A DNA stretch of 12,420 nucleotides from positions 1 to 12,420 of the forward strand of contig DATFYI010000180.1 of NCBI GenBank assembly GCA_035315125.1, in the 5' to 3' direction. Made by a program: the position numbers and the translations under genes. This document shows positions 5,133 to 12,352 of this stretch, one piece after another (position 1 is the stretch's first letter; the number at the start of each line of letters is the position of its first letter). Source of the DNA: DATFYI01 sp035315125 (GTDB lineage: Bacteria > Chloroflexota > Anaerolineae > Anaerolineales > Anaerolineaceae). Under the pieces are notes generated by a model that had not been told where the DNA came from, made no database searches, and saw only the letters and a program-made list of their open reading frames with translations.

Positions 5133-6296
5133 TCAATCCAGCCGATTTACAAACTTCTCGATCCGCTGCAAAGCTTCTTCGATCTTTTCATAAGACGTTG
5201 CATAGGAACAGCGTACAAACCCGGCCCCGCCCGCTCCAAACGCATTTCCAGGCACAACTGCCACTTTTTCTTCATGTAACAGACGTTCGGCAAAGGCCTC
5301 ATCATCCAACCCGGTGATGCTGACCTTCGGAAAAGCATAGAAAGCGCCAAAAGGTTCAAAGGTGGGCAGCCCAATCTGGTTAAGACCTTTTACAATGAGC
5401 TTGCGCCGGCGGTCGTATTCCGCCAACATCTGGCAAACATATTCCTCGCCATTCTTCAGGGCTTCCAACGCGCCCATCTGCGCGGTGGTTGGAGCCGACA
5501 TGACGGTATACTGGTGGACGCGCAGCAACCCGGTCATGAGCTCGGCCGGACCTGCCACATAACCAATACGCCAGCCGGTCATGGCATAATCTTTTGAAAA
5601 ACCTCCCAACAGGATGGTGCGGGATTTTGTGCCCGGCAGGGTGGGGAAGCAAATATGCTTTACGCCGTACACCAAACGGTCATAAATCTCGTCTGAAATT
5701 ACGATCAAGTCGTGTTTTTCAGCCAGATGAGCAATCTGGAGCAGACTGGCGCGACTGGCCACTGCGCCAGTTGGATTGTTAGGATAGCCGACTAAAATGG
5801 CCTTGGTACGTGGGGTTATGGCTGCCTCAACATCGCGCGGGTCGAGATCAAAGTTATTTTCCATCCGGCAGGGCACTTCCACCGGCACGCCGCCAGCCAG
5901 CAGCACTTCAGCTTGATAGGCAACAAAACAGGGTGTGAGCACGATCACTTCATCGCCCGGGTCCAGCAAGGCGGTAGCAGTCAGATAAAGCGCTTCGGAG
6001 ACGCCCACGGTTAAAATGACTTCGGAGGCCGGGTTGTAACTGACGCCGTACAGCTTTTCGAGGTGATCGGTCAGGGCCTGGCGAACTTCCATGATGCCGG
6101 AGTTGGAAGTGTAATGAGTTTCGCCTCTCTGTAATGATTGCACACCCGCTTCCAGGATCGGTGCAGGGGTGATGAAATCCGGTTCACCGATGCCCAGTGA
6201 GATTACATCTTTCATGGTGGCGGCGATATCAAAGAATTTTCGAATTCCGGATGGTTTTAGCTCGGCAACCCGTTTGGAAAGAAATGTGTCGCGCAT
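5133..6296 (-). CDS. Pyridoxal-phosphate aminotransferase, class I/II (aspartate/aromatic type)
   Basis: This 387-residue fold-type I aminotransferase transfers an amino group to 2-oxoglutarate or a related keto acid. Visible landmarks are ISLGIGEPDF (32-41), the YPNNPTG motif (171-177, Asn174), SDEIYD (201-206; Asp202 pairs with the cofactor ring nitrogen, Tyr205 its hydroxyl), FSKDYAMTGWRIGY (233-246, Schiff-base Lys235, Arg243) and VRCSYA with Arg362 for the substrate carboxylate. It resembles the I-gamma subgroup that includes archaeal-type aspartate, alanine and aromatic aminotransferases; the sequence alone does not fix the donor. The start at 6296 has AGGAG (6306-6302) 5 bases upstream. 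It follows the small gene at 6378-6605 by 81 bases and precedes gatB by 34. Confidence 0.92.
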   Translation of the reverse strand: MRDTFLSKRVAELKPSGIRKFFDIAATMKDVISLGIGEPDFITPAPILEAGVQSLQRGETHYTSNSGIMEVRQALTDHLEKLYGVSYNPASEVILTVGVSEALYLTATALLDPGDEVIVLTPCFVAYQAEVLLAGGVPVEVPCRMENNFDLDPRDVEAAITPRTKAILVGYPNNPTGAVASRASLLQIAHLAEKHDLIVISDEIYDRLVYGVKHICFPTLPGTKSRTILLGGFSKDYAMTGWRIGYVAGPAELMTGLLRVHQYTVMSAPTTAQMGALEALKNGEEYVCQMLAEYDRRRKLIVKGLNQIGLPTFEPFGAFYAFPKVSITGLDDEAFAERLLHEEKVAVVPGNAFGAGGAGFVRCSYATSYEKIEEALQRIEKFVNRLD

Positions 6297-6377
6297 TTAT
6301 GCTCCTTTAAAACTATTTTTATCAGACTGGTGGGCTTTTAATGTTTGTCCAGAGGGTTTTATGCTCCCCAGCTGGAT

Positions 6378-6605
6378 TTACAAAGGATTGACCTGCCATT
6401 CATCCAGTAACTCATCATAAAACAACTCAAATTTCAATCCATTTTTTGTGCTCAGACGAAAACCGTGTCCATTGGGTTTGCGCCATTCAGCTTCAATTAC
6501 GGCCACTTCCAGGCGCTGGCCGCCAAAATCGAATGCCAGCGGTCTTTCGGCGTATTGGTAGCCAGAATAGCATTTAACCTGGGGCGGGGTTACATCTCCG
6601 CCCAT
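6378..6605 (-). CDS. Conserved-looking small protein, 75 residues
   Basis: The product is a soluble beta-rich small protein with no signal peptide or membrane segment. Residues 8-18 (PQVKCYSGYQY), RPLAFDFGGQRLEVAVIEAEWR in the middle, and a C-terminal FELFYDELLDEWQV give a pattern I associate with small uncharacterised proteins (DUF6504-like) in Chloroflexota and other bacteria. That resemblance is from memory and not certain. Its ATG at 6605 lies inside the upstream nucleotidyltransferase gene, overlapping it by 16 bases in another frame, so translation is probably coupled. The overlap and the codon pattern make a real gene likely. Function unknown. Confidence 0.75.
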   Translation of the reverse strand: MGGDVTPPQVKCYSGYQYAERPLAFDFGGQRLEVAVIEAEWRKPNGHGFRLSTKNGLKFELFYDELLDEWQVNPL

Positions 6606-7600
6606 GATTGATCTCCCAGATTAATGCGGTCGGCGCGTCCCTGGATGTGGACGTTGCGACCGATCAGAGAGTCTTCCAAAATCATCTGTTCGACCTGAGC
6701 TCCTTCCTCGACGATGGAGTTGCGTATGATCACATTTTCCAAATGGCAATCACAGCCTATGGATACATACGGGCCGATGACGGATGCTTCGATGTGTGCG
6801 CTTTCAGGAATAAAAACAGGTGGAATGATGGTCGCTCCCAGAGAATTCGATGTATCAAGACTGTTATCGTGACCATGCTCTAACAGGTAGCGATTGGTTT
6901 CGAGCAGCGATTCGGGGGTGCCGGCATCCAACCAGGTCTCAACTTGATGAGTGCGGATTCTTGCGCCGCCTTCCAACAAGATATTGACCGCATCTGCCAG
7001 GAAATACTCGCCTTTCAGACTGATGTCCCGGCGGGTTTGATCATCAATGGCTGCAATCAGATCTTCGCCGCTGCGGAAGTAATAAAAACCGACTAATGCC
7101 AGGTTATTGGTAGCATCACTCGGTTTTTCGATCAAACGGGTTACCATATTTTCAGAATCCAATTGCGCCACGCCAAACCGGCGCGGATCTGGCACCGGCT
7201 TGACCCAGGCAACCGCATCTGCCGTTTCGGATTTCAGGAAGGAAAGGTCGGTTTCAACCAGCGTATCTGAAAACGCCATTAGCATTGGACCTTTCAGGTA
7301 GTCACGCGCCAGAGCGAGTGCATCCGATTGCCCACGCATTTCCATTTGCAATACATAATTCGTTTTCTTACCCGGATGGTGTTCCTCCATGTATGCTTTG
7401 ACCTGATCACCCTGAGGTCCGATAATAAAAACATATTCGACATTAATTGATTCCGGAATAGTGTCGAATTGTTCCAGAACGTAGTCCAGAACCGTCTTGC
7501 CTGCCAGGCCAATCAAAGGTTTTGGCTTACTCCAGGTTTGCGGGCGCATGCGCGTGCCTAAACCGGCCATAGGGATAGCAATTATTAAGGTTTCTGTCAT
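6590..7600 (-). CDS. Sugar-1-phosphate nucleotidyltransferase with left-handed beta-helix tail
   Basis: The 336-residue protein has the RmlA/GlmU-type nucleotidyltransferase fold at residues 5-240. The phosphate-binding loop is PMAGLGTRMRPQTWSKPKPLI (10-30). A metal-binding Asp is at 112 in FSDTLVETD. LIEKPSD (156-162), GEYFLADAVN (197-206) and WLDAGT (223-228) complete the active-site set. It joins a nucleoside triphosphate and a hexose-1-phosphate to give an NDP-sugar for cell-surface glycans. Residues 253-330 contain hexapeptide-like turns (VFIPESAHIEASVIGPYVSIG, NVIIRNSIVEEGAQV), a short beta-helix, too short to be the full acetyltransferase half of GlmU. Base and sugar specificity are not readable. 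No other sugar-pathway gene is nearby. AGGGAG (7616-7611) is 10 bases before the ATG. Confidence 0.9.
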   Translation of the reverse strand: MTETLIIAIPMAGLGTRMRPQTWSKPKPLIGLAGKTVLDYVLEQFDTIPESINVEYVFIIGPQGDQVKAYMEEHHPGKKTNYVLQMEMRGQSDALALARDYLKGPMLMAFSDTLVETDLSFLKSETADAVAWVKPVPDPRRFGVAQLDSENMVTRLIEKPSDATNNLALVGFYYFRSGEDLIAAIDDQTRRDISLKGEYFLADAVNILLEGGARIRTHQVETWLDAGTPESLLETNRYLLEHGHDNSLDTSNSLGATIIPPVFIPESAHIEASVIGPYVSIGCDCHLENVIIRNSIVEEGAQVEQMILEDSLIGRNVHIQGRADRINLGDQSWAEM

Positions 7601-7666
7601 TTTAATGTTTCTCCCTGTATCTTGCTTTTTAGGAAATCAAGGTAATTTTATCATCATCTATATTTT

Positions 7667-9382
7667 TCACAGATTGTTTCCGTTCGATCCGAGTTCCTGG
7701 ATTTTTGTTTCGAGAAGAGAGATTGCTTTCTTCAATGTGTCAGCATCAAAAGCCAGTTTTGCTCCGGCGGTCTGGTACAAACGGGGAACGGTTTCAGTTC
7801 CACCGAGAGATAAGGCCTTGCGGTAGCGGGCAACTGCACTCGTCTGATCTCTCAAGGCATTCTCCCAGACCTGGACAGCGGCAAGTTGCGCCAGGCCATA
7901 TTCCACATAATAAAATGGGCTGGTGTGGATATGAGGCTTTTTATGCCAACCGGTCAGTATGGTGTCCTCCAGTCCACTCCAATCTACTCCGGGCATAAAG
8001 CGCTGCCAGAGAGCTCCCCACTCGGCGTCACACTGGTCGGCATTTTTGGCCTTAGGCGGGTTTTCATAAACCCAATGCTGAAATGCATCTACTACCGCCA
8101 TATAAGGCCAGAAGGTGATGATTTGCTCAAGTTGCTCTATCCCGGCTCGTGCAGCCTCTTCTTTTGTATAAAATCCACCATAGTCATTAGCCAGATAAGG
8201 GCTTGCCAGAAGCTCCATAGCCATTGAAGCTACCTCAGCAAATTCGGCCGGAACAGAAAGTTGTCCAAAATAGCTCATTCCTGCCGTTTCAAAGACATGA
8301 AATGAATGACCGCCTTCGTGTAGCATAGTCTGGACATCTCGATGCGTTCCGACCACATTTGCAAAAATAAAAGGCCGGTGTACTAAATTAAAACCAGTAC
8401 AGTATCCACCGGGGGCTTTATTCTTGCGGTTGTCCAGGTCAAGCAGGTTTTCTTGAATCATGATATCGAAATAAGCACCCAGCTCAGGGTGGACCTGGTG
8501 GAAGACGTTTGATACCTTTTCTTCAAGCTGGCGGACATCTTTGAAAGGCTGCAAGGGCGAGCGGCCCAACGGATCAACATTCAGGTCCCAGGGACGGAGT
8601 GTCTGTAGCCCCAGTTGTTGGCGGCGGCGATCATAGATACGACTGGCGGCTGGAACAGCCACCTGCTCGATGGCATCGTGGAAGCTTTTACAATCCGCCG
8701 GGGTGTAATCGAAACGCAGCAACTGCTGCCAGCGGAAAGCCCGGTAATCGGGCAGGCCTGAATTAGCAGCCAGCTTCAGACGCAGCGCCAATAATTTTTG
8801 CCAAAGCTCATTGATGGCTTGCCGGTCGGCCAGCTGGCGTTCTGCAGCCAGCCGCCAGGCCTGTTCACGAGTATCCCGCTCAAGGTTCTGGTATACCGCC
8901 TCTAATTGTGAAATGGTAAGCTCTCGCCCTTGCCATGGTACGGTCATAGCTGAGATGATTTGGTTATATTCGTTGGATAGTTTTTGTTCTTCCGCTAACA
9001 AGGGCAGGTTATCCGCATTGAACAATTTGGCTTCTGCCCGGTAATTTCGTAAGGGTATTGCGAATCCGGCCGGTACCAGGCCACTTTCCAGCAGTTTGAG
9101 CTTTAAGCCCTGGTCGGATGCCATCATTTTGGGATAGATGGTATCCATAAAGTGATTAAAACGACTTTCTGCGTCTTTATCCGCAGTGTTGACGGTGATG
9201 GCAACCTCCAGGCGGTTGTAAAGCTCATCGACGCATTCGTCTAATAACGACCAATCTCTTAGCCACTGCTCGACGTTCTGGGAGTTAATCTTTACATCGG
9301 CCAGATGTTGTGCAAACGGCTGAAACTGTGGCCAATCCCAGGTCATTAACTCTTGAGGTGTCTCAGGTAAGCCAGTCAACAT
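7667..9382 (-). CDS. M3-family oligoendopeptidase (PepF-like)
   Basis: This 571-residue cytoplasmic zinc metallopeptidase degrades short peptides. The zinc site is LHEGGHSFH with His355, Glu356 and His359, and the third ligand is probably Glu383 in FAEVASMAMELL. Family landmarks include DLNVDPLGRSP (267-275), KNKAPGGYCTGF (320-331) and the substrate-binding C-terminal segment YYVEYGLAQLAAVQVW. The N-terminal 200 residues are helical, as expected for the family. The protein is slightly shorter than classical PepF of about 600 residues. There is no signal peptide. AAGGTG stands 4 bases before the ATG at 9382, and the gatA stop is only 19 bases upstream, so the genes are probably co-transcribed. 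The link to GatCA is one of position; no functional link is known. Confidence 0.93.
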   Translation of the reverse strand: MLTGLPETPQELMTWDWPQFQPFAQHLADVKINSQNVEQWLRDWSLLDECVDELYNRLEVAITVNTADKDAESRFNHFMDTIYPKMMASDQGLKLKLLESGLVPAGFAIPLRNYRAEAKLFNADNLPLLAEEQKLSNEYNQIISAMTVPWQGRELTISQLEAVYQNLERDTREQAWRLAAERQLADRQAINELWQKLLALRLKLAANSGLPDYRAFRWQQLLRFDYTPADCKSFHDAIEQVAVPAASRIYDRRRQQLGLQTLRPWDLNVDPLGRSPLQPFKDVRQLEEKVSNVFHQVHPELGAYFDIMIQENLLDLDNRKNKAPGGYCTGFNLVHRPFIFANVVGTHRDVQTMLHEGGHSFHVFETAGMSYFGQLSVPAEFAEVASMAMELLASPYLANDYGGFYTKEEAARAGIEQLEQIITFWPYMAVVDAFQHWVYENPPKAKNADQCDAEWGALWQRFMPGVDWSGLEDTILTGWHKKPHIHTSPFYYVEYGLAQLAAVQVWENALRDQTSAVARYRKALSLGGTETVPRLYQTAGAKLAFDADTLKKAISLLETKIQELGSNGNNL

Positions 9383-9401
9383 TTCGCACCTTGATAAACG
9401 T

Positions 9402-10877
9402 TTACAAAACCGGCTTTCGTAAATGCCAATCAGTCATTTGCTGATATGCATGCGCTATTCTAAATAGAACGTCCTCACGAAAATGCGCCCCCATTAATTG
9501 CATGCCTACCGGTAAACCCTGGCTGTCAAATCCAACCGGGAATGCCAGTCCGGGTACACCCGCCAGATTGGCCGGCAGTGTGAAAATATCCTCAAGATAC
9601 ATGGCCAGCGGATCATTGTTGTGCTCTCCCAGCCGGAAAGCCGTGCTGGGCGCCACTGGAGCAGCAATCACATCCACGCTTTTGAAAACTTCTTCAAAGT
9701 CATTCTTTATTAATGTACGTACTTTTTGCGCCTGACCGTAATAAGCATCATAGTAACCGGCCGAAAGGGCATATGTACCAAGCATGATACGGCGCTTGAC
9801 CTCCGGGCCAAAACCGGCCTGGCGTGTTTTGCAGTACAAATCGAGCACAGTATCGGCTTCCTCTCTTAGCCCATAGCGGATGCCATCATAACGCGCCAGG
9901 TTAGCCGAAGCTTCAGCCGGGGCAATCAAGTAATAAACCGGGAGGGCATACTCGGTGTGCGGTAGGCTGACCGGCAGCAATTGTGCGCCTGCCATTTCTA
10001 GAACTGCAATGGCCTGCTGCACCGCGCTTTCCACTTCAGGCTGAATACCCTGGATAAAATATTCTTTCGGTACGCCGATGCGCAGTCCCTTAAGACTGGC
10101 GTCGTCCTTCAATTCTAAATCAGGCAGTGGGATATCCAGGGTAGTGGCATCCCGCGCATCATAGCCGGCCATCTGGCTAAAGATCAGAGCGGTATCCTCT
10201 GCATTGTGGGCAAAAACGCCTACTGTATCCAGGCTCGAACCGTATGCCACCAACCCATAGCGAGATGTGCGTCCATAGGTCGGTTTGATACCGGTCACCC
10301 CACAGAAAGAGGCCGGTTGGCGGACGCTTCCGCCGGTGTCGGTACCTAAAGCTGCCGAGACGTTGTGAGCCGCCACACAGGCAGCGCTGCCCCCGCTCGA
10401 TCCACCTGGCGCCCGCTCGAGATCCCAGGGATTGTGAGTTGGGCCATAGGCCGAATTTTCTGTGGATGAGCCCATGGCGTATTCATCGTTATTGGTCTTA
10501 CCAACCAGAATCACACCTGCATCTAAAAGCCGCTGGACAGTTGTGGCAGTATAAGGTGGAACGAAATTTTCTAATATGCGAGAGCCACAAGTACAGCGTA
10601 TGTTTGCCACGCACAATACATCTTTTACCGCGATTGGTAGTCCCAACAGAGCCGGCAGGGGGTCGTTTGGGGCATGTCGCCATTCAAGCAGCCGACGGTC
10701 CGCTGCTTGTGCCTGTCGCAAGGCCAGCTCGGGGGTCAGGGTTATAAAAGCATGCAAACGGGCTTCCAGCGCGTTGATCCTCTCCAGACAGGCTTGTGCC
10801 AGCTCCTGGCAGGAAAATTCGCCGCGGCGCAAGGCATCCAGCGTTTGCCGTGTGGTGAGATCGGTGAATTCTGTCAT
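9402..10877 (-). CDS. gatA: Asp/Glu-tRNA(Asn/Gln) amidotransferase subunit A
   Basis: GatA, 491 residues, hydrolyses glutamine (or asparagine) and feeds the ammonia to GatB. The amidase-signature triad is complete by spacing to known GatA: Lys85 in PIAVKDVL, Ser160 in APGGSSGGSAA and Ser184 in DTGGSVRQP. MGSSTENSAYGPTHNP (135-150) and GIKPTYGRTSRYGLVAYGSSLD (196-217) are also typical. The ATG at 10877 overlaps the gatC stop by 4 bases (ATGA), so the two are translationally coupled. The length is normal for the family (about 485). With gatC and gatB in the same direction, the window encodes a full heterotrimer, which suggests the cell forms Gln-tRNA, and perhaps Asn-tRNA, indirectly. Confidence 0.97.
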   Translation of the reverse strand: MTEFTDLTTRQTLDALRRGEFSCQELAQACLERINALEARLHAFITLTPELALRQAQAADRRLLEWRHAPNDPLPALLGLPIAVKDVLCVANIRCTCGSRILENFVPPYTATTVQRLLDAGVILVGKTNNDEYAMGSSTENSAYGPTHNPWDLERAPGGSSGGSAACVAAHNVSAALGTDTGGSVRQPASFCGVTGIKPTYGRTSRYGLVAYGSSLDTVGVFAHNAEDTALIFSQMAGYDARDATTLDIPLPDLELKDDASLKGLRIGVPKEYFIQGIQPEVESAVQQAIAVLEMAGAQLLPVSLPHTEYALPVYYLIAPAEASANLARYDGIRYGLREEADTVLDLYCKTRQAGFGPEVKRRIMLGTYALSAGYYDAYYGQAQKVRTLIKNDFEEVFKSVDVIAAPVAPSTAFRLGEHNNDPLAMYLEDIFTLPANLAGVPGLAFPVGFDSQGLPVGMQLMGAHFREDVLFRIAHAYQQMTDWHLRKPVL

Positions 10878-11170
10878 GAGGGTTGGTCCAGAACCGGGGG
10901 AACCCGGAATTGATCATTTTCAGTCTGGGGGGCGTTGAGCAGGAGGTCTTTTATATCCAGGCTGGGAGCAGATTTGTCAGGGCGCAGTACGCTGCGTGAC
11001 GGCAGCACACTGGAGGTCGGTGGAATCTGGCTGGTATCCAGGTTTTGCAGGCGGGCAGCATACTCAAGAATGTCGGATAATTGCTGGCGATAAAGTTCTT
11101 TTTCCTGGTCGGTCAGGCTTAGACGGGCAAGTTCGGCAATATGCTCAACTTCAGAAAGGGTCAAAGTCAT
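10874..11170 (-). CDS. gatC: Asp/Glu-tRNA(Asn/Gln) amidotransferase subunit C
   Basis: A 98-residue protein with the GatC pattern: LTLSEVEHIAELARLSLTDQE at the N-terminus, a helical segment with ILEYAARLQNLDTSQIPPTS, and a C-terminal LLLNAPQTENDQFRVPPVL. GatC wraps round the GatA-GatB interface as a structural clamp. Its length is normal (about 95). It overlaps gatA by 4 bases and lies 21 bases after the esterase stop. There is no Shine-Dalgarno site before the ATG; TATAAT ends 7 bases before it, suggesting an internal promoter with a leaderless message. Confidence 0.96.
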   Translation of the reverse strand: MTLTLSEVEHIAELARLSLTDQEKELYRQQLSDILEYAARLQNLDTSQIPPTSSVLPSRSVLRPDKSAPSLDIKDLLLNAPQTENDQFRVPPVLDQPS

Positions 11171-11177
11171 AGTTTTT

Positions 11178-11204
11178 ATTATAACAACGAATCACTTCTG
11201 CCAA
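11178..11204 (-). promoter_or_regulatory. Candidate internal promoter for gatCA, leaderless
   Basis: On the minus strand TTGGCA (11204-11199) is followed after 15 bases by a perfect TATAAT (11183-11178), and the gatC ATG comes 7 bases later. Start of transcription would fall at or next to the A of the ATG, which fits the missing Shine-Dalgarno sequence. The 15-base spacer is short, so the -10 carries most of the support. This would let gatCA and the following genes be expressed apart from the esterase. Confidence 0.4.
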
Positions 11205-12106
11205 TGACTGGCATACCAGATCAAATAATCTGTAACGTGTGCCTGCCAATAAGGCTCTTCGTGCCGGCCGGAGTTGATATGAAATTCGTGGGGTACCTGA
11301 TAATAGGTCAATAATTTATCCCAATTGTTGGCAAACTTAAAATAGACGTCTTTATCACCCATATCCATATAAATAGCCGGGATTTGACCGGATGGAATTT
11401 TCTTCAGCCAGAGCGGCAAAAAGCCTGGGTCGCCGGTAAAAGGAACCAGGCTGTGCGCGCCAATTGCACCGAATATGCTCCAATACGTCAGTCCCAGGTG
11501 CATGGCCCAGGCAGCCCCCCTCGACAGACCACCAATGGCACGGCATTCTTTTTTTGCACAGGTATTGAAGTTTGCATCCAGCCAGGGAATTAATTCCTCG
11601 ACGACGGATTGTCCAAATTTGGAAATGTACGGGTTTGATAACCAATATTCTTCGTAAGGCATAGCGACGATAAAAGGTGGGGTTTTTTCGGATAAGATTA
11701 AGGTATCCGCACTGGCGGGAACGCCCAGACGCACCCACTGGTCATCATTAAAAGTCTGGCCGTGCATCAGGATCAAAAGCGGATATCCATTGGTTTTTTT
11801 CGCATCATAACAGGGCGGTAAATAGAGCTGGAAAAACAACGATTTTGCCAGCAACTTTGAGTTAATCGACTGGCGTTCGATGCTGCCATGTTGATCCTGG
11901 CATCCGGCCGGCGTTGGAATCAGCGTTGGGGATGGCAGTTGCGTCGGGGTGACAGATGGTGTTTGGAGGGTGCCAGCGCTGGTTTTGAAAGGAAAAGAAC
12001 TTTGAGTGGGATTAATTTGGGCGGCAGGGGCAGGCGGTATCGTTGGTTGGCAGCCGGACAACAAAAGGAATGCCAGCAGCACAATGCCTGAATAACTCGA
12101 TTTCAA
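11192..12106 (-). CDS. Secreted lipoprotein esterase, esterase D/feruloyl esterase-like alpha/beta hydrolase
   Basis: The 304-residue product begins with a lipoprotein signal peptide (hydrophobic core about 5-17, lipobox LLSGC, modified Cys19). A Pro/Thr/Ser-rich linker follows (about 20-68), then a PF00756-type alpha/beta-hydrolase domain. The nucleophile is Ser195 in GGLSRGAAW, the acid is probably Asp253 in MGDKD, and the base is His282 in GRHEEPYW; MHGQ (114-117) is the oxyanion-side loop. It probably hydrolyses esters outside the membrane; the substrate is unknown. The start is a TTG at 12106 with AGGAG (12117-12113) 6 bases before it. An upstream ATG at 12268 also opens the frame, but that would place the start in antisense to tRNA-Pro and put 54 extra residues before the signal peptide, so it was rejected. 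The gene is divergent from the tRNA and is followed by gatC. Confidence 0.9.
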   Translation of the reverse strand: MKSSYSGIVLLAFLLLSGCQPTIPPAPAAQINPTQSSFPFKTSAGTLQTPSVTPTQLPSPTLIPTPAGCQDQHGSIERQSINSKLLAKSLFFQLYLPPCYDAKKTNGYPLLILMHGQTFNDDQWVRLGVPASADTLILSEKTPPFIVAMPYEEYWLSNPYISKFGQSVVEELIPWLDANFNTCAKKECRAIGGLSRGAAWAMHLGLTYWSIFGAIGAHSLVPFTGDPGFLPLWLKKIPSGQIPAIYMDMGDKDVYFKFANNWDKLLTYYQVPHEFHINSGRHEEPYWQAHVTDYLIWYASHWQK

Positions 12107-12112
12107 ACAATG

Positions 12113-12117
12113 CTCCT
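12113..12117 (-). promoter_or_regulatory. Shine-Dalgarno site deciding a TTG start
   Basis: AGGAG on the minus strand lies 6 bases before the TTG at 12106-12104. It makes that codon the start of the lipoprotein esterase, placing the signal peptide at the N-terminus. Confidence 0.8.
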
Positions 12118-12162
12118 GTAAACCTGGGGATATAAAAAAATTCTTAAAGCCATCTGGATCAC

Positions 12163-12192
12163 TTGACGGTTTTGTTACATCCGGATTATACT
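12163..12192 (+). promoter_or_regulatory. Promoter of tRNA-Pro
   Basis: TTGACG (12163-12168), an 18-base spacer and TATACT (12187-12192) form a near-consensus sigma-70-type promoter. The tRNA 5' end is 8 bases after the -10 element, so the primary transcript should begin almost exactly at the mature tRNA 5' end. Confidence 0.75.
12185..12190 (-). promoter_or_regulatory. Candidate -10 element for the esterase operon
   Basis: On the minus strand TATAAT (12190-12185) overlaps the tRNA promoter and faces the esterase gene. The matching -35 would lie inside the tRNA and is poor (GCGCTA). If used, it gives an untranslated leader of about 70 bases and ties expression of the operon to that of the tRNA through overlapping divergent promoters. 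Confidence 0.3.
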
Positions 12193-12200
12193 CTAACAGC

Positions 12201-12273
12201 CGGGGTGTAGCGCAGTTGGCAGCGCACCGCGTTTGGGACGCGGGGGTCGGCGGTTCAAGTCCGCCCACCCCGA
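12201..12273 (+). tRNA. tRNA-Pro(UGG)
   Basis: A complete 73-base cloverleaf can be traced. The acceptor stem is CGGGGTG (12201-12207) with CACCCCG (12266-12272) and discriminator A73. The D arm is GCGC...GCGC. The anticodon stem CCGCG/CGCGG surrounds the loop TTTGGGA, giving anticodon TGG (12234-12236). The T arm is GGCGG TTCAAGT CCGCC (12249-12265). The C1-G72 pair with A73 is the bacterial tRNA-Pro hallmark. CCA is not encoded. It reads proline codons, CCA best. Confidence 0.97.
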
Positions 12274-12282
12274 CTGGTAATC

Positions 12283-12304
12283 ACCGCCGAGCTAGCTCGG
12301 CGGT
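12283..12304 (+). terminator. Perfect 22-bp palindrome after tRNA-Pro, putative terminator
   Basis: ACCGCCGAGCT is followed directly by its reverse complement, centred at 12293/12294. As RNA it forms a 9-bp GC-rich hairpin with a CTAG loop, 10 bases after the tRNA end. No U-tract follows on the plus strand (TATCCATAAAAAAG), nor on the other side, so it is not a classical intrinsic terminator. It could still act as one, or as a 3' processing boundary for the tRNA. Confidence 0.55.
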
Positions 12305-12352
12305 TATCCATAAAAAAGCACAAGTTTTGAACGAGAAAGCTTTAAAACAACT

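Noticed and set aside
4664..5317. Plus-strand frame of 217 codons
   Set aside because: It is antisense to gatB and the aminotransferase, both of which have full catalytic motifs; it has no recognisable motif of its own.
6590..7600. GlmU (bifunctional)
   Set aside because: The beta-helix tail is far too short for the acetyltransferase half; only a nucleotidyltransferase call is supported.
12107..12268. Start of the esterase at the ATG at 12268
   Set aside because: It lies antisense to tRNA-Pro, and the signal peptide begins at the TTG with an ideal Shine-Dalgarno site.
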